64,000 nt of DNA from the NCBI GenBank assembly GCA_014529385.2, contig CM043959.1:9450809-9514808 (forward strand), given 5' to 3'. A model generated the notes under the pieces. The model searched no databases. It had not been told where the DNA came from and worked only from the letters and a program-made list of their open reading frames with translations. Below are positions 1-12,084 of this stretch, one piece after another. The translations under genes were made by a program, and so were the position numbers. How positions within the stretch are numbered: position 1 is the first letter of the stretch; each line of letters begins with the position of its first letter. The DNA is from Adiantum capillus-veneris. Taxonomy: Eukaryota; Streptophyta; Polypodiopsida; Polypodiales; Pteridaceae.

Positions 1-2043
1 TAGAGGCAAGCAATAAAGAAACTCTACTTTCAATGAAGGATGGTTTGCTTGCAGAGATACCATTTGTAGATGGAGCCAAAAAGCTCACTCTAGAAAAAGT
101 GGACATTAATCTATTGCTGAATCCAGATGCTGAGATCTCAGACACAATTATCTATGCTTGTCTTAAGTAAGTGTTACTATCTTGCTAACTTTGAAAACTC
201 AGATAATAGGTTTACTAACTCAGGTATACTCTCTGCAACTTGATCAAAAGTCAACTCCCACCGCACACCCACACGGAGGTGTTTCTTCTTGATCCACAAA
301 TGTCAGTGATTATTAGACAGAAGAGCAGTCCATCAGGGACCTTTGAGAGTTGGTTTCTCCACTATGCTATGCTGGAAGTAACTGTCATCATCTTTCCATA
401 TGAGAACAACCATCACTGGAGTCTCATATGCCTTGATGTTGACCAATCAGCAGTGTGGGTGTTCAATTCAATAAAAGGAACCCACCCTGAAATTAGGTTG
501 TAAGTTTTATGTATCAGAAAGTGTTTCTTATAGATATCCATGTAAATTTGAAGCCTCAAGCTAACATCTTGATACTGCTTTGTGCAGTTGTATAAAGAGG
601 TTGTTTCTTGCTTATGGCAAGCTATGTGGAAGGTATGAACTATACAAGGCCCCCATCAAAGATGTACCTGTCCCAAATCAAATCGATGGAAATTCTTGCG
701 GCTGGAGATGTCTTCTCCATGCAGAATATGTCCTACAAAGCTACTTTGCATTAAAACCTTTCATGACTAAGGTAACCATTTGGCAATGCATTCAGTCAGT
801 TTTGGTTTAGTTTATACAAGACTTCTCACCATGTGGTCTTTCAATTTTGCAGAGTGCTTTAAAAAACTACACATATGATTATTTGCAAAGATACCAGGTA
901 AGTTTAATACAACACCTGCTTACTATGTTCAGCCCCAGAGAACCTGAAGATAGCGACTTGGACGACCGCACAATTGATATGACAATACATGACGTGCCAC
1001 CATGACAAACCCCTGCATCAGATACAGTGGAATCACAACGGGCCGAGGGGGTAATATCAACCAAAGATGAAAGAGCTGAGGATGAGGAAAGGTCAAATGA
1101 GCATATGTAAGGTGCTAGTGTACAACCAGAGGGGCTTATGGAGGAGACAATGAAAGAGCCAAGTCAGCCAGTGGAGGAGCCAAAAGAGCCTATGGATGAA
1201 ACCCTGGATGAGGAAAGCAGGCCTAGGGATGAGCAAACTGGTATGGATGAGGCAAGGATGGATGATGCAAGCCGGCCAACCGAGGCAGAGGAAAAGACCT
1301 TGGAGGAAACCTTGAATGAGGTAGAAAGAGCCATGGGGGAGACCCTTGATGAAGATGTGAATGATGAAGCTATAGCAGAGGAGAGCAACAACAACAACAA
1401 CACTACAGAGACCCAGTATGGACCCTTGCTACCTGTAGATATGGTTGTTCCGGTAATGTCTATTCAAGTATGGCAAAATATGTTCAGCTTCTAACTACTT
1501 ATATGTACTTGTCAACTTTTACAGAGGTTGATTATCTTGGACCTCAATGGATTGGTGCTGATGCGCGTGCCTCTCGGTGACACAGAACCCTTTGAGGATT
1601 TGCGAACATTTTGGATGGGAAATTGTCGAGTCGTGGTTCGTCCAGGAACCAAGGAATTTATTCAGTTTCTTCTTCCGCGCTTCAGAGTTTCCATATGGTC
1701 TTCAATGCAAAGGCAAAACTTGTTACAATAGTTTGCGGTGTATGATCAAAGAAAATGTGTTACCGTCGAGGGCCACTACCACCCTAAAAAACCACATTTA
1801 CCTCTTTTGTACAAACCGTTTAGCCAAATCGGTGTACCCTTTGATGCAACTAAAACACTACTAATTGATGATACTCCTGAAAAGGGAGAACTAAATCCAC
1901 TGGGAACAACTATCTCACCACCTTCTTTCGAGGGGCATTCCTTTGATTTTTACCTTGAAGACATTCTGATTCCATACTTACAGAAATTGTATCTCAGTCC
2001 ATTGTTCACGGACGAGTTTGTACTTTCTAATGAATTAAGATGA
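1..2043 (+). pseudogene. Ulp1-like (C48) cysteine protease joined to FCP1/HAD-type domain, 5' end outside window
   Basis: The gene enters the window in an exon ending at a GTAAG donor near 168. Further exons cover about 224-499, 588-770, 852-896 and an acidic stretch to about 1451, then 1527-2043. The protease part shows the His of NHHWSL (near 410), the Gln of NQIDGNSCGW and the nucleophile Cys (near 700). The position that is usually the catalytic Asp reads Asn (VFNSI). The linker (1138-1451) is very rich in Glu, Asp and Pro. The C-terminal part has the HAD-type motif ILDLNGL (second Asp replaced by Asn), VSIWSS and LIDDTPEKG, as in plant FCP1-like NLI-interacting phosphatase domains. In-frame stops at about 1003-1005, 1108-1110 and 1729-1731 suggest decay, although the first two might be intronic. 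A deSUMOylating protease coupled to a phosphatase-like domain is inferred from motifs only. It converges on gene X1. Confidence 0.7.
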
Positions 2044-2073
2044 CTCTTCTATCATGTCTTTGTCTTGTCTAAC

Positions 2074-2076
<3 letters not shown>

Positions 2077-2142
<66 letters not shown>
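2077..2142. repeat. (GA)n microsatellite
   Basis: About 33 uninterrupted GA units lie just downstream of the Ulp1/FCP1-like gene, between it and the convergent X1 gene. Serine-leucine ORFs through it are artefacts. Confidence 0.97.
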
Positions 2143-2146
<4 letters not shown>

Positions 2147-2335
2147 ACATGCTAAAGAAATGTATTTCAAGCACACTTATATTCACAGGGCACAATTGAC
2201 AAATGAGCTCAAAAAATTTCATGTATTGAAAGTCATTCGTATACACTTGGGTTCACAAGAATCTCTATTGCATTGACACTATTTCAACTCGACCATCCAA
2301 CTCTTTGCACAAAATATATTTTTCCCTTCGCCGCA

Positions 2336-3395
2336 TCAGCTTATGGTAACCACCAACATTAGGCCATTCTCTTTATCAATCACTTCCACATCCACAGCAG
2401 GATTATCTTCCAAACCTGCAGAAACCTGGTCCATAGGAATGTACTTATCTTTGAGCAGTTGTGATCGCATATACCAAAAGGAGACTAACAGTGATTGGCT
2501 TGCAATCATGTACTTGACAACTAGAGTATGAAGCGCGACCTCGCACCGTAAGACAATCTCTTCCTTTACATACCATCCTCTGTCAAGAAGTTTGTCACAG
2601 GATGACTGCTGAAATGACTTGCACATGAACATAGTTTTCGTAACACGGATATTGTAGCTATGAAACAACTCTATGAAGAGTGCAGCAGGACAGAAGTTTG
2701 CAATTCTAACCAGTTTGGTGGGAATAGAGCTACGTAGAGACCTCTGTATATCCTTATAGAGCTTACTTCGCATTGCTTCCACCATTGTTTCCTCGGGAAC
2801 TGGCCAGTCCACAGTGTTCCAATTGGTTGGTAGAGGCAGTTTCACCAACGTGCCATTCTTATTCCCTGAGCTGAGTTGGTAGAAGTGGTGGTAGAAAAAT
2901 ATTCCTTCATCAGCCAGGCTTTTGTTGCTCCTCCCTGAATACTGTAGAGAACCAATGTGGGCATGAACAACAAGGAAGAGGCCTATTATGCACTCCACAG
3001 GCTCCCATTTCTCATAAGAAGAGGGATAAACATCTGCAATATATATAACAAGAGTTAAACTAAGAGTATCAATAAGTAAAAATGACAAATCTAATGTAGT
3101 TGAGCTGTGAAGAATGGAGACATTGCTCATAAGAAGAGGGATAAACGTTGCAAAATATATAAAAAAAGTTATAATGAGAGTATCAATAAGTGAAATGACA
3201 AATCAAATGAAGTTCAGATGTCAAGAGTACTTAAAATTGCAACGTGGTTGATGTATATCTGATACATTTCCACTATTTGCTATCACGTCTGGATGGGTAA
3301 ACACATGCTGAACAAGAACTTCCTTTACAGATCTTTTGCGGATTTCAACTTTGAAATCCAACACTCTGGCCTTCCATGCTGAGCGGTAAACATTG
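2336..3395 (-). pseudogene. Gene X1, 3' part (unrecognised family X)
   Basis: Exon 2 runs 3033 to 2336 after an AG acceptor. It is clearly homologous to gene X2 at 16402-17216, sharing YPS, W-x-PVE, GR, LAD-x-GIFFY, DW, KL-x-DIQ-x-SL, TK-x-VR and TMF-x-CKS in the same order. The upstream exon, about 3395-3241, encodes FKV and KEVL-x-QH and also matches X2. The reading frame is cut by the gypsy element at 3401 and resumes at 14322-14534. The exon-1 donor aligned with X2's GTAAGT reads GC here, so splicing may be impaired. The intron holds a roughly 115-bp tandem duplication (near 3011 and 3126). I do not recognise the family. The protein lacks an obvious signal peptide. Its 3' end converges on a Ulp1-like gene, as X2's does. 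Confidence 0.75.
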
Positions 3396-3400
3396 ATACC

Positions 3401-3667
3401 TGTGATTAGTTTTTGAAGTTCTTAAAGTCGAAAAGAATGTAGCAGGGCATATCTTTCGTTAGCATGATTTGAAAGATTGTTGAATAGTCTATTAAATAGA
3501 GCTTATACGAATGAGTTGAGATATTAAGGAGGTTCGAGCTCCGTACAACGAAGTGCGCCCATATATTTTGCTCCTCTGTTGTATCAAAACTCTACAAAGA
3601 TTCATCAATACAAAGATCTCTTTCTCTATCTTTTGCTATCGATCTCTATTATTCGGTTCCCGTGACA
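3401..3667 (+). repeat. 5' LTR of gypsy A, internally deleted
   Basis: Only 267 bp remain, against about 1.1 kb for the LTRs of copy B. Homology runs from the start to 3528 (ATTAAG), jumps about 835 bp, and resumes at GAGGTTCGAG through to CCCGTGACA. The deleted part carries the hexamer array and most of U3. A one-step deletion after or during insertion is the simplest reading. Confidence 0.9.
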
Positions 3668-3669
3668 AT

Positions 3670-3681
3670 TGGTATCAGAGC
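3670..3681 (+). other. Primer-binding site, gypsy A
   Basis: TGGTATCAGAGC lies two bases after the 5' LTR end and is complementary to the 3' end of plant initiator tRNA-Met, the usual primer for plant LTR retrotransposons. Confidence 0.95.
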
Positions 3682-3699
3682 AAGCGGTTGATTCTGGAC

Positions 3700-3963
3700 A
3701 TGGAAGGATACGAGAGGAGGATGAAGGAGAAAGAAGACCTGATTCGGCGACTATGAGAAGATCTGAAAATTGCAAATCGGGAGCGTGATGAGGCTCTGCG
3801 GGGAAAAGCGGCACCAGAGCTTGATATCTATGTAGACCTTGATGGCCAACATGAAGGTGAAAACCATGCTAATCCACCTAGAAACAATAATCATCGTGGC
3901 GGCGCTGGGGTACCGCCAAAAGAAACGATGACGATATGGGAGAAGCCACAACCAAATCATTCT
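3700..3963 (+). pseudogene. gag-like remnant, gypsy A
   Basis: A short, charged N-terminal gag-like frame begins at ATG 3700 and hits TGA at 3754-3756 after about 18 codons. The same frame continues beyond it to about 3963. Copy B has the stop at the equivalent place (39772-39774). No zinc knuckle and no protease DSG motif is visible before the RT, so most of gag and protease is missing. The 3964-4780 stretch holds only AT-rich remnant sequence. Confidence 0.65.
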
Positions 3964-4780
3964 TAACGAAGGCTAAGCTTAAAGAGTTTGATGGCATAAG
4001 AAAGATATGCGTAGATTTAGAAGCGTGGATTGAAGAACTCAAAGATTTGGATTATACTTTCAATATCGAGAACACGACCATGAGACTTTCGAATGCTCGA
4101 GCAAGATGACCGATAAGACAATACGTACCAAGATGGCTCAATTGGAGACTTTTGGCGATGCGTACGATAAAGGTAAGTCATCTACCCCTTCTTTGTGATG
4201 TTTTATGTCTTTGATACGTCCTTTGAAAGCTTCTGTGAGATCGAATTTATGCGTAGAAGTTGAGATTAAAATTTGAATTTCTTAATTGATTTGGATAGTA
4301 TTCATTGCTTCTTATCGTCTAAATTGATTGAGAAATTAAACTTGAAATTAAATCGAGAAGTTAAAAGACTTGTGGACTTAACTAGTGGTAATAATAGTTT
4401 CACAAAAGAGTTAGTAGAATTTTTATTTTTTTTTCTTTGAAGAGTCGAAATCATAAAGATGATTTCTATAACATAAACATTGATATGCATGATGTTATCA
4501 TTGGTATCAATTAGATCATTGAAAATCATGTTTTGATTGATTGTTAAGAAAGAAAAATATATCTTTAATCATTTTATGATGATAAGTCACACTCTTTGTG
4601 GAAAGAAAGAGATTCTAAATCTAGTTTTGGCAATGGAATTGATAAGGTGACTTAGATAAGAGTGTGAGACGTTGCTTGTGTTTGCTAATGAGATTAAAGA
4701 GAATCTGGGGATAAACATAAAGAGACAAATCCAGAATTTATAGAGGATCTCTTACATGAAGTTAAGGATGTGTTCCGGAC

Positions 4781-7475
4781 GATCTTCCTGGTATACCTCC
4801 GCCTAGAGCGGTAGACCATGCCATAGATCTATATCCAGGAGCGACACCTTATTCCAGATCTCCATACGGGTTCAATATTGATGAGCTTAAAGAGCTCAAG
4901 ATACAACTTGATGATCTTTTGAAAAAGGGTTTCATTAAACCTAGTGTATCTCCTTGGGGTAGTCCTATGTTATTCCAAAAGAAAAAGGATGGTACATATA
5001 GGTTATGCATCGACTATAGGGGATTAAACAAAAAGACCATTAAGAACAAATATCCTCTTCCTCACATAGATAAACTGCTTAGTCATTTGAGTGGTGCCAC
5101 AATATTTTCAAAGGTTGACCTTCATTCTAGCTACCATCAAATCCGTATCAAGGCCGAGGACATTCCAAAGATTTCTTTTCGTACACGTTATAGACATTAT
5201 GAATTTAGAGTTCTTGCTTTTGGTTTGACTAATGCACCAACAACTTTCATGTGCTTAATGAATAACATTTTTCACCCGTATCTTGAGGACTTCATTCTGG
5301 TATTCTTGGATAATATTTTGTGTATTCTACGAATGAAGAAGATCATGCATTGCACTTAAAGAAAACATTTGAGGTTTTGCGTGAACATAAATTGTATGCC
5401 AAAGTAAGTAAGTATTCTTTTGCAAAGGATCAGATTGTGTATTTGGGAAGAGTGATTTCTAAAGAGGGGATTCACATTGATCTTGATAAAGTTAAGACTA
5501 TGTTAGTAAGAGATGTAAGAAGCTTTATGGGTCTAGCACAATATGAGAGAGCACACATTAAATATTTCTCTAAGATAGCAAGTCCTTTGACCGAATTGAC
5601 CAAGAAAGACAAGGGTTTTGTGTGGACTTCTACCTGCGAGACTGCTTTTGAGACCTTGAAGGCTAAAATAGCAAAAAATAGTGTTTTGAAAGTTCCTGAG
5701 ATGGGCAAACCATTTGTTGTGTCATGTGATGCTAGTGGTGAACAACTAGGGTGTGTTTTGACACAAGAAGGAAGAGTGGTTGCATATGAGTCTAGGAAAT
5801 TAAGACGACATGAATTGAACTATGCAACACGTGATCTAGAATTGCTTGCTTTTGTTCATGCATTGAAACATTGGCGTCATCTTTTGCTTGGTGTAAAATT
5901 TGAATTGCGTACTGATCATCAAAACTTGAAGTATATTTTCACTCAGCCATTGTTAAATAACAAACAAAGAAGATGGATTGAATTGTTGGCTGAGTATGAC
6001 TTTGATTTGAAGTATTTGTGTGAAAAAGAAAATAAAGTTGCAGATGCATTGAGTCGTAGGCCCATGTGTAATTTGTTGACTGTTGTGCGATCCAATTTGA
6101 TTGATTAGATACATGCTGAAGTTGAAAATGATTCCTTTTATATGCCTATTTTTAAATTCTTGCGTGAGAATATTGGTGAGATGTATGAAAACAGATATCG
6201 CTTGTGTATTCCTGCAAATTCTTCTTTTAAGAGTCAAATTCTGCATGAGTGTCATAATTCACCTTTTTTTGGTTATCCTGGATTAAATAACACATATGAA
6301 AAGATTAAAACCTTATTCTTTTGGCCGCGTATGAAATTGGATGTTAAGAATTATGTGTGTGAGTGCTTTTAATGTCATCAAGCTAAGATTGAGCATAAGA
6401 GGATGCCTGGTGACCCTCAACCCTTAGACATTCCTTTACAAAAGTGGGAGTGTATATCCATGGACTTTATCATTAGACTTCCACTACTCGTGGAGGGTAT
6501 GATTCGATCTTTCTGGTGGTAGATAGACTCACAACACAAGCTCACTTCTTTCCTGTAAAAATAACTGATACTGCATTGACCATTGCATACTTGTTTATGA
6601 AAGAGATATTTTGTTTGCATGGCATGCCCAAGAGCATAGTGTCTGACAGAGATTCTAATTTTACTTCTCATTTCTGGAGAGCGACTTTTGACTCTATAGG
6701 TACCCAGTTACGCATGTCTAATGCTTTCCATCCTCAAACCGATGCGAAAACGGAGAGAGTGAATCGTATTTTAGAAGATATGTTACGAATGTATGTCAAT
6801 GAAAACCAATCTAATTGGAATGAATATTTGCCTTTGGTTGAATTTGCATACAACAGTTCATATCATTCATCTATTAGGATGACTCCGTTTGAGGCAATGT
6901 ATGGCTATAACTATCCCACACCTATAAATTTTTCTTAGCTCGAGGAATAAGGTAGAACTGTCACGTGAGATGCTTGAGAAAATGGATAACGAGTTGGCCA
7001 AAATCAAGGGGAATATTAGAGAATCTCAAAAGAGACATAAACTGTATTATGACAAGAAACATCGTGTTGTGGAGTATGAAACTAGTGATATGGTTTTCTT
7101 AAAGGTCATTCCTGAGAAGTCTCATTTGATTCTTGGAAAGGATAGAAGATTGTCCGCATGATTTGCTGGGCCATTTAAAATTTTGAAGCGCATTGGTTCA
7201 TTACCTTACAAATTGGAATTGCCTTCTCATGTTAAAGTGCATCCTGTATTTTATGTGAGTATGTTCCTAATGTGCATCATGTTTTACAAAACAACTCTAA
7301 GTTGAAAGATGACGGACCATTGACTGTAGAACCAGACTTAGTACTAGATAGGCATTTTAAACATCTGAGAAATAGAGACATTGTGGAAGTTTTGGTTAAG
7401 TGGCAGAACTATCTAGTAGAGGATGCATCATGGGTTGATCTTAGTGTTTTGCAAAGAGAATTTTCCTCTCTTTAG
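4781..7475 (+). pseudogene. pol remnant of gypsy A: RT, RNase H, integrase, chromodomain-like end
   Basis: RT (about 4781-5343) has [17 protein letters not shown] and [12 protein letters not shown], but the catalytic box reads VFLDN (Asn codon 5312-5314) instead of x-x-DD. A one-base loss relative to copy B near 5318 shifts the frame. RNase H (about 5320-6060) keeps VSCDASG, RDLELLA, LRTDHQ and VADALSRR. Integrase follows: a zinc-binding H/C region (6142-6372) and a core (about 6440-6938) with VSDRDSNF and HPQTD...TERVNRILED. TGA 7159-7161 interrupts the C-terminal part. The last piece (7272-7475) ends in a chromodomain-like EVLVKWQNYLVEDASW. The gene cannot make a full polyprotein. Relative to copy B it lacks about 36 bp near 6200. 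Confidence 0.9.
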
Positions 7476-7502
7476 ACCAACTCTGAGGATAGAGTTAATT
7501 TT

Positions 7503-7515
7503 GATAAGGGGAGAA
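7503..7515 (+). other. Polypurine tract, gypsy A
   Basis: The purine run GATAAGGGGAGAA lies directly before the 3' LTR start TGTAATAGG, the expected position for plus-strand priming. Copy B has the same tract at 43468-43480. Confidence 0.9.
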
Positions 7516-8195
7516 TGTAATAGGATTAGTCTTTGAAGTTCTTAAAGTCGAAAAGAATGTAGCAGGGCATATCTTTCGTTAGCACGATTTGAAAGATTGT
7601 TGAATAGTCTATTAAATAGAGCTTATAGGAATGAGTTGAGATATTAAGAGAGAACATATATTATTTTTTTTAAATAATACACTAAAGACGGATTTGATAA
7701 AGATTAATGAATAACAGATAGTCTGTCTATGAACAGATAGTCTGTCTATGAATATTAAAATTGAGATTTTTATTAATATCAATGTTTTATATTTATGTGT
7801 TTCAGCTTAAAATGCATGGGTAGGCTTAAAATAAGTTGTAAAAGTAGTGGAGACCCAAAAATATAGGTTTTATGAGTTGCGACCTAAAAGTTACGTTTTT
7901 AGCAAAACAGAGACGTTTTTTTGTAATTCTGTCCACGCTAACTTGTAGACCAACCTATTCCCGTGGTTTTGAGTACCTGGATTGCTCTGTTCTGAGTTTG
8001 TTTGTAAAAGTTATGATGAAAACAAACAGAAGGCAGCAGCAGTGTAGTATACACAGGAACAGACAAACATACAACATCATATAGCTCTCCCTGCTATCAA
8101 CCAAGAAGTGGAATGTTTCTTCATGATAGAGTATGGCAATTGAGATTATGAAAGTATATAATTATACTTTTTAACTTTGATTATCATGTTGAATT

Positions 8196-8279
8196 TGTTA
8201 GGAAATAAGACGTAGCTAAAAAGATAATTGAGTAGATTACTTAATGGAGAGAGACAGATTTATATACACGAGATTATAG

Positions 8280-8348
<69 letters not shown>

Positions 8349-9004
8349 CACGATATACGTGGTTCACCCAATGTGGGCTACGTCCACGGGAAAGCAGCCA
8401 CTCAATGGCTTTAGTACTTCAAAACAAAAAGTAGTTTACAAAGGGATTATAGCCTTAATGGAGCTCCCGCCTTCCTTCACTCTCACCACCTCACACTCAC
8501 CTTGTTGCATCAACTTCACACTATGAAATGTGTGTAGAAATGGCCTCCTTTTATAGTCCAAAAGGGCTGCCCTCTCTTATGAGAGACAGCCATGTGTAGC
8601 CGCCCTTGTGCGAATAAGTCCAACTCGGACCCTCCAATCCGCCCATGTGTGGCGGCCCTTGAGAAGACAAGTCCGCTTTTGAATTCGGCCACCGGCCAAC
8701 GGCCATTGACTTCCGACCACCGGCCATCGACCATTGACTACCGGCCACCGGCCAACCGACCGGTTGTTTTCCGACCACTTTCGGGCCGCCGGCCGGCCAT
8801 AATATTTCGGCGAAAAAAAAAAGTCTCGGGGGCCTCCACCCCCGAGGCCTTTTAATTTTCCCGTGATTCTTGTCTGTGAAAATTTTGGTTTTCGGTGAGT
8901 GATTTTCCTTCACGCACTATGGCTTCTCCTCATAATGGGGGCCTTACAAATGTGCGCTTTTACCACAGAAAATTACAAGGATAAATCAGGCTCCATACTT
9001 AACA
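8196..9004 (-). repeat. Copia LTR (3' LTR in element orientation)
   Basis: This 809-bp LTR has TG...CA ends and contains a (GA)n tract (8283-8344) about 25 units longer than in the other LTR. A GC-rich stretch with repeated CACCGGCCA-type words lies at 8680-8800. The adjoining ATCTCCCACTTGGAGA is the complement of a typical copia polypurine tract. Confidence 0.93.
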
Positions 9005-9064
9005 ATCTCCCACTTGGAGACTGATCTCCAAACCAAATCTGTGACTGCTTTCCATTCTGGCTTC

Positions 9065-12000
9065 TTATCCTTGAATGCCGATTGAAGATGAGCAAAAGCT
9101 CAACTTCTCCTTGTTGACCACCTTTGTAAACATGTCTGCAGGATTTTCACTTGTATGCACCTTTCCTAGCTTTAGTTCTCCCTCTTCCAAAAGAGTGCGT
9201 ATGGAGTGATATCTCACCTCAATGTGCTTTGTCCTTGAATGAAAGGCTGAGTTCTTCACAAGATGGATAGCGCTTTGGCTATCACTATACAAGACACAAT
9301 TGTCTTGTTTGAATCCAAGCTCTTCTAAGAATCTCTGAAGCCATAGAATTTCTTTGCTTGCCTCTGTCATTGCTACATACTCTGCTTCCGTGGTAGAAAG
9401 TGAAACCACTTTCTGCAGCTTTGAAGCCCAGCTTACTGCTGTGCCTCCAACCGTGAACACATAGCCAGTAGTGCTCCTTCGAGTATCTTTGTCACGTGCC
9501 ATATCTGCATCAGCATACCCTTCTAGAAAAATATCAGTTCCTCCAAAATACAAAGCATTTGTTGTTGTCCCTTTTAGATACCTAAGTATCCACTTCATAG
9601 CTTGCCAATGCTCTTTACCTGGGTTGTCCATGAACCTACTCACAACTCCCACTGCATGTGCAATGTCTGGCCTTGTCCAGACCATAGCATACATTAGAGA
9701 ACCTACCGCTGCAGCATATGGAACTTTAGACATATAGGCTATCTCCTCTTGTGTTTTGGACACATATCCTTCGTTAGTTTAAAATGACCAGCCAAAGGTG
9801 TAGAAACTGGTTTTGCATTTTGCATTGCAAACCTTTCTAGTACCTTCTTGATGTAATCTTCTTGAGATAGCTTTATTGTCTTCTTCGTCCTGTCCCTTGA
9901 TATTTTCATACCAAGTATCCTCTTTGCAGCACCTAAATCTTTCATTGAAAAAGATTTGGACAGCTCCTCTTTTAGGTCTTTGATGTCCTGCATGTTAGAA
10001 CTTGCAATCAACATGTCATCAACATACAACATTAGGATGATGAATTTCCCATCTCTCAAATTCTCCGTGTAGACACAGTGATTCGAGTTGCATCTTGTGA
10101 ATCCATGATCCAACATCCATCGATCAAACTTCAAGTACCATTGTCTTGATGCTTGCTTTAAACCATACAAGCTCTTCTTTAATCTGCAAACCATTTTCTC
10201 CTTACCTTTTACTTCATACCCCTTTGGTTGAAGCATGTTGATTTCCTCCTCTAAGTCACCGTGAGGGAATGCCGTATTTACATCCATTTGCTCGAGATTT
10301 AGATCATGAGCAGCCACAAGGCTTAAGACAAGCCTAATTGAGTTCATTTTTACAACAGGAGAAAATATTTCATTGAAGTCAATACCTTTCTTTTGAGAAA
10401 AACCTTTTACCACAAGCCTAGACTTGTACCTTTTCTTCCCACCTTCTTCTTCCTTTAGCTTGTACACCCATTTGTTTTGAAGTGCCCGCTTACCTTTAGG
10501 AAACTCAACCAACTCCCATGTTTGGTTACGATGTAGTGAGTCCATCTCCACTTGCATGCTCTTCGTCCATTCTTCTTTGGATTCATGTTGCATAGCTTCT
10601 TCATATGATTCCGGCTCTCCAGAATCTGAGATCAAGAGATGGTTGAAGGAAGGAACAAACCTTTCTGGAGGTCTACTTGCTCTTGTAGATCTTCGGGGAA
10701 TAGGTTGAGGCTCCTCATTTGGTTGACGTTGTTGCACATTGTCACCGTTTGCAGTCCTTGAGTCTTCACCGTCCTCAAGCTCCATGTACTCATCACCTGT
10801 TTCTTTTGTTTTTTTTCTTTCCAAGTAATCTTTGTACATATTTTGTTCGTTAAAAATTACATCCCTACTCCTTAAGATTTTACCATCTTCAGGATTCCAT
10901 AGGCGATACCCAAAGTCTCCTTCTCCATAGCCAATGAAGAAACACTTTTTGGACTTTGCATCTAACTTTGATCTTAGGCTTCTATCTATATGCATGAAAG
11001 CCTCACACCCAAACACTTTGAGAAATGCATAATTCACCGGTTTACCTGTCCATGCCTCTTCTGGAACTCCCCCATCCAATGCCGTTGAGGGTGACCGATT
11101 GATTAAGTACACAGACGTACTTACAGCTTCCGCCCAAAGCTCAAGCGGTAGGCCTGCATGTAGCCGCATGCTTCGTGCTCGTTCCATGATTGTCCTGTTC
11201 ATCCTTTCCGAAATCCCATTTTGTTGAGGTGTCCTTGGGGTTGTCCTTTGCCTCCAAATGCCATTGCTAGCACAAAAGCTTTCAAAAGCTTGGCTGCAAT
11301 ATTCGCCTCCATTGTCGGATCTAAGGCATTTAACCTTGGTACCTGTTTCATTCTCCACAAAGGCTTTCCACCTTTGAAATATGGAAAATACATCGGATTT
11401 ATTCTTCATGACATAAACCCATGTTTTTCTAGTCGCATCGTCTACAAATGTTACATAGTACAATGAGACACCAAGTAATGGTGTATTTACAGGACCCCAA
11501 ACATCAGAATGAACCAACTCAAGTTTTTTATTTTTTCTTTCATATCCTGATTTTTGAAATTTTACCCTCTTTTGTTTACCATAAACACAATCTTCACAGA
11601 ACTCTAAGTCCACTTCTTTCAAACCTGGTAGAAGATTCTTTGTTTGAAGGATTTGCATTCCTTTGGCACTCATATGCCCAAGTCGGTAGTGCCACACCGC
11701 ACTGTCAACTTCTGTAGTTGCTGCACAAGCTGAAGGTTGCGTGCTAACAGTACACAAGTAAGGTGTACCGACTTTTTCACCCTTGGAAACCACCAAAGAT
11801 CCCTTTGAGATCTTCCACTGTTTGTTTCCGAATGCAATGTTGTGACCTTCATCGTCCAATTGTCCTGTAGAGATCAAATTTTTGCGAAGAGAAGGAACAT
11901 GCCTAACATCTTTAAGCTTCCATTCATTTCCGTTAGCAGTTTTGACAGAAACTGTACCTTTGTCGACAATCTCACAAGCTTCATCATCTCCCAAGTATAC

Positions 12001-12084
12001 ATACCCAAAATTACCTTTGGTGTAGTCTTGGAAATGTTGCTTGTGTCGTGTCGCATGGAATGAAGCCCCGGAATCTACTATCTA
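9065..12084 (-). pseudogene. copia pol: protease, integrase, RT, RNase H
   Basis: The frame opens just after an in-frame TAG (12082-12084) that replaces the residue usually found before the protease motif IVDSGASFH. Following in order are the GAG-pre-integrase H/C zinc region (VWHYRLGHMSAKGM), the integrase core (SDVWGPV, LRSDNGGEY, TPQQNGISERMNRTI), and RT with the intact catalytic box YVDDMLIA. A one-base indel near 9757 shifts into the RNase H part, which retains SDSQSAI, RTKHIEVRYH and ENPADMFTK and ends at 9065. Apart from the stop and the shift, domains are complete at normal length. Tnt1-like (Tork lineage) assignment rests on these motifs. Confidence 0.93.

Noticed and set aside
2052-2246. 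Serine-leucine repeat open frame on the minus strand
   Set aside because: It is the translation of a (GA)n microsatellite. The same applies to frames at 29122-29583, 54748-55240 and 56029-56253.
8516-8913. Open frames on both strands in a GC-rich stretch
   Set aside because: They lie inside the copia LTR, and the other LTR (13317-13593) has the same words with different frames.
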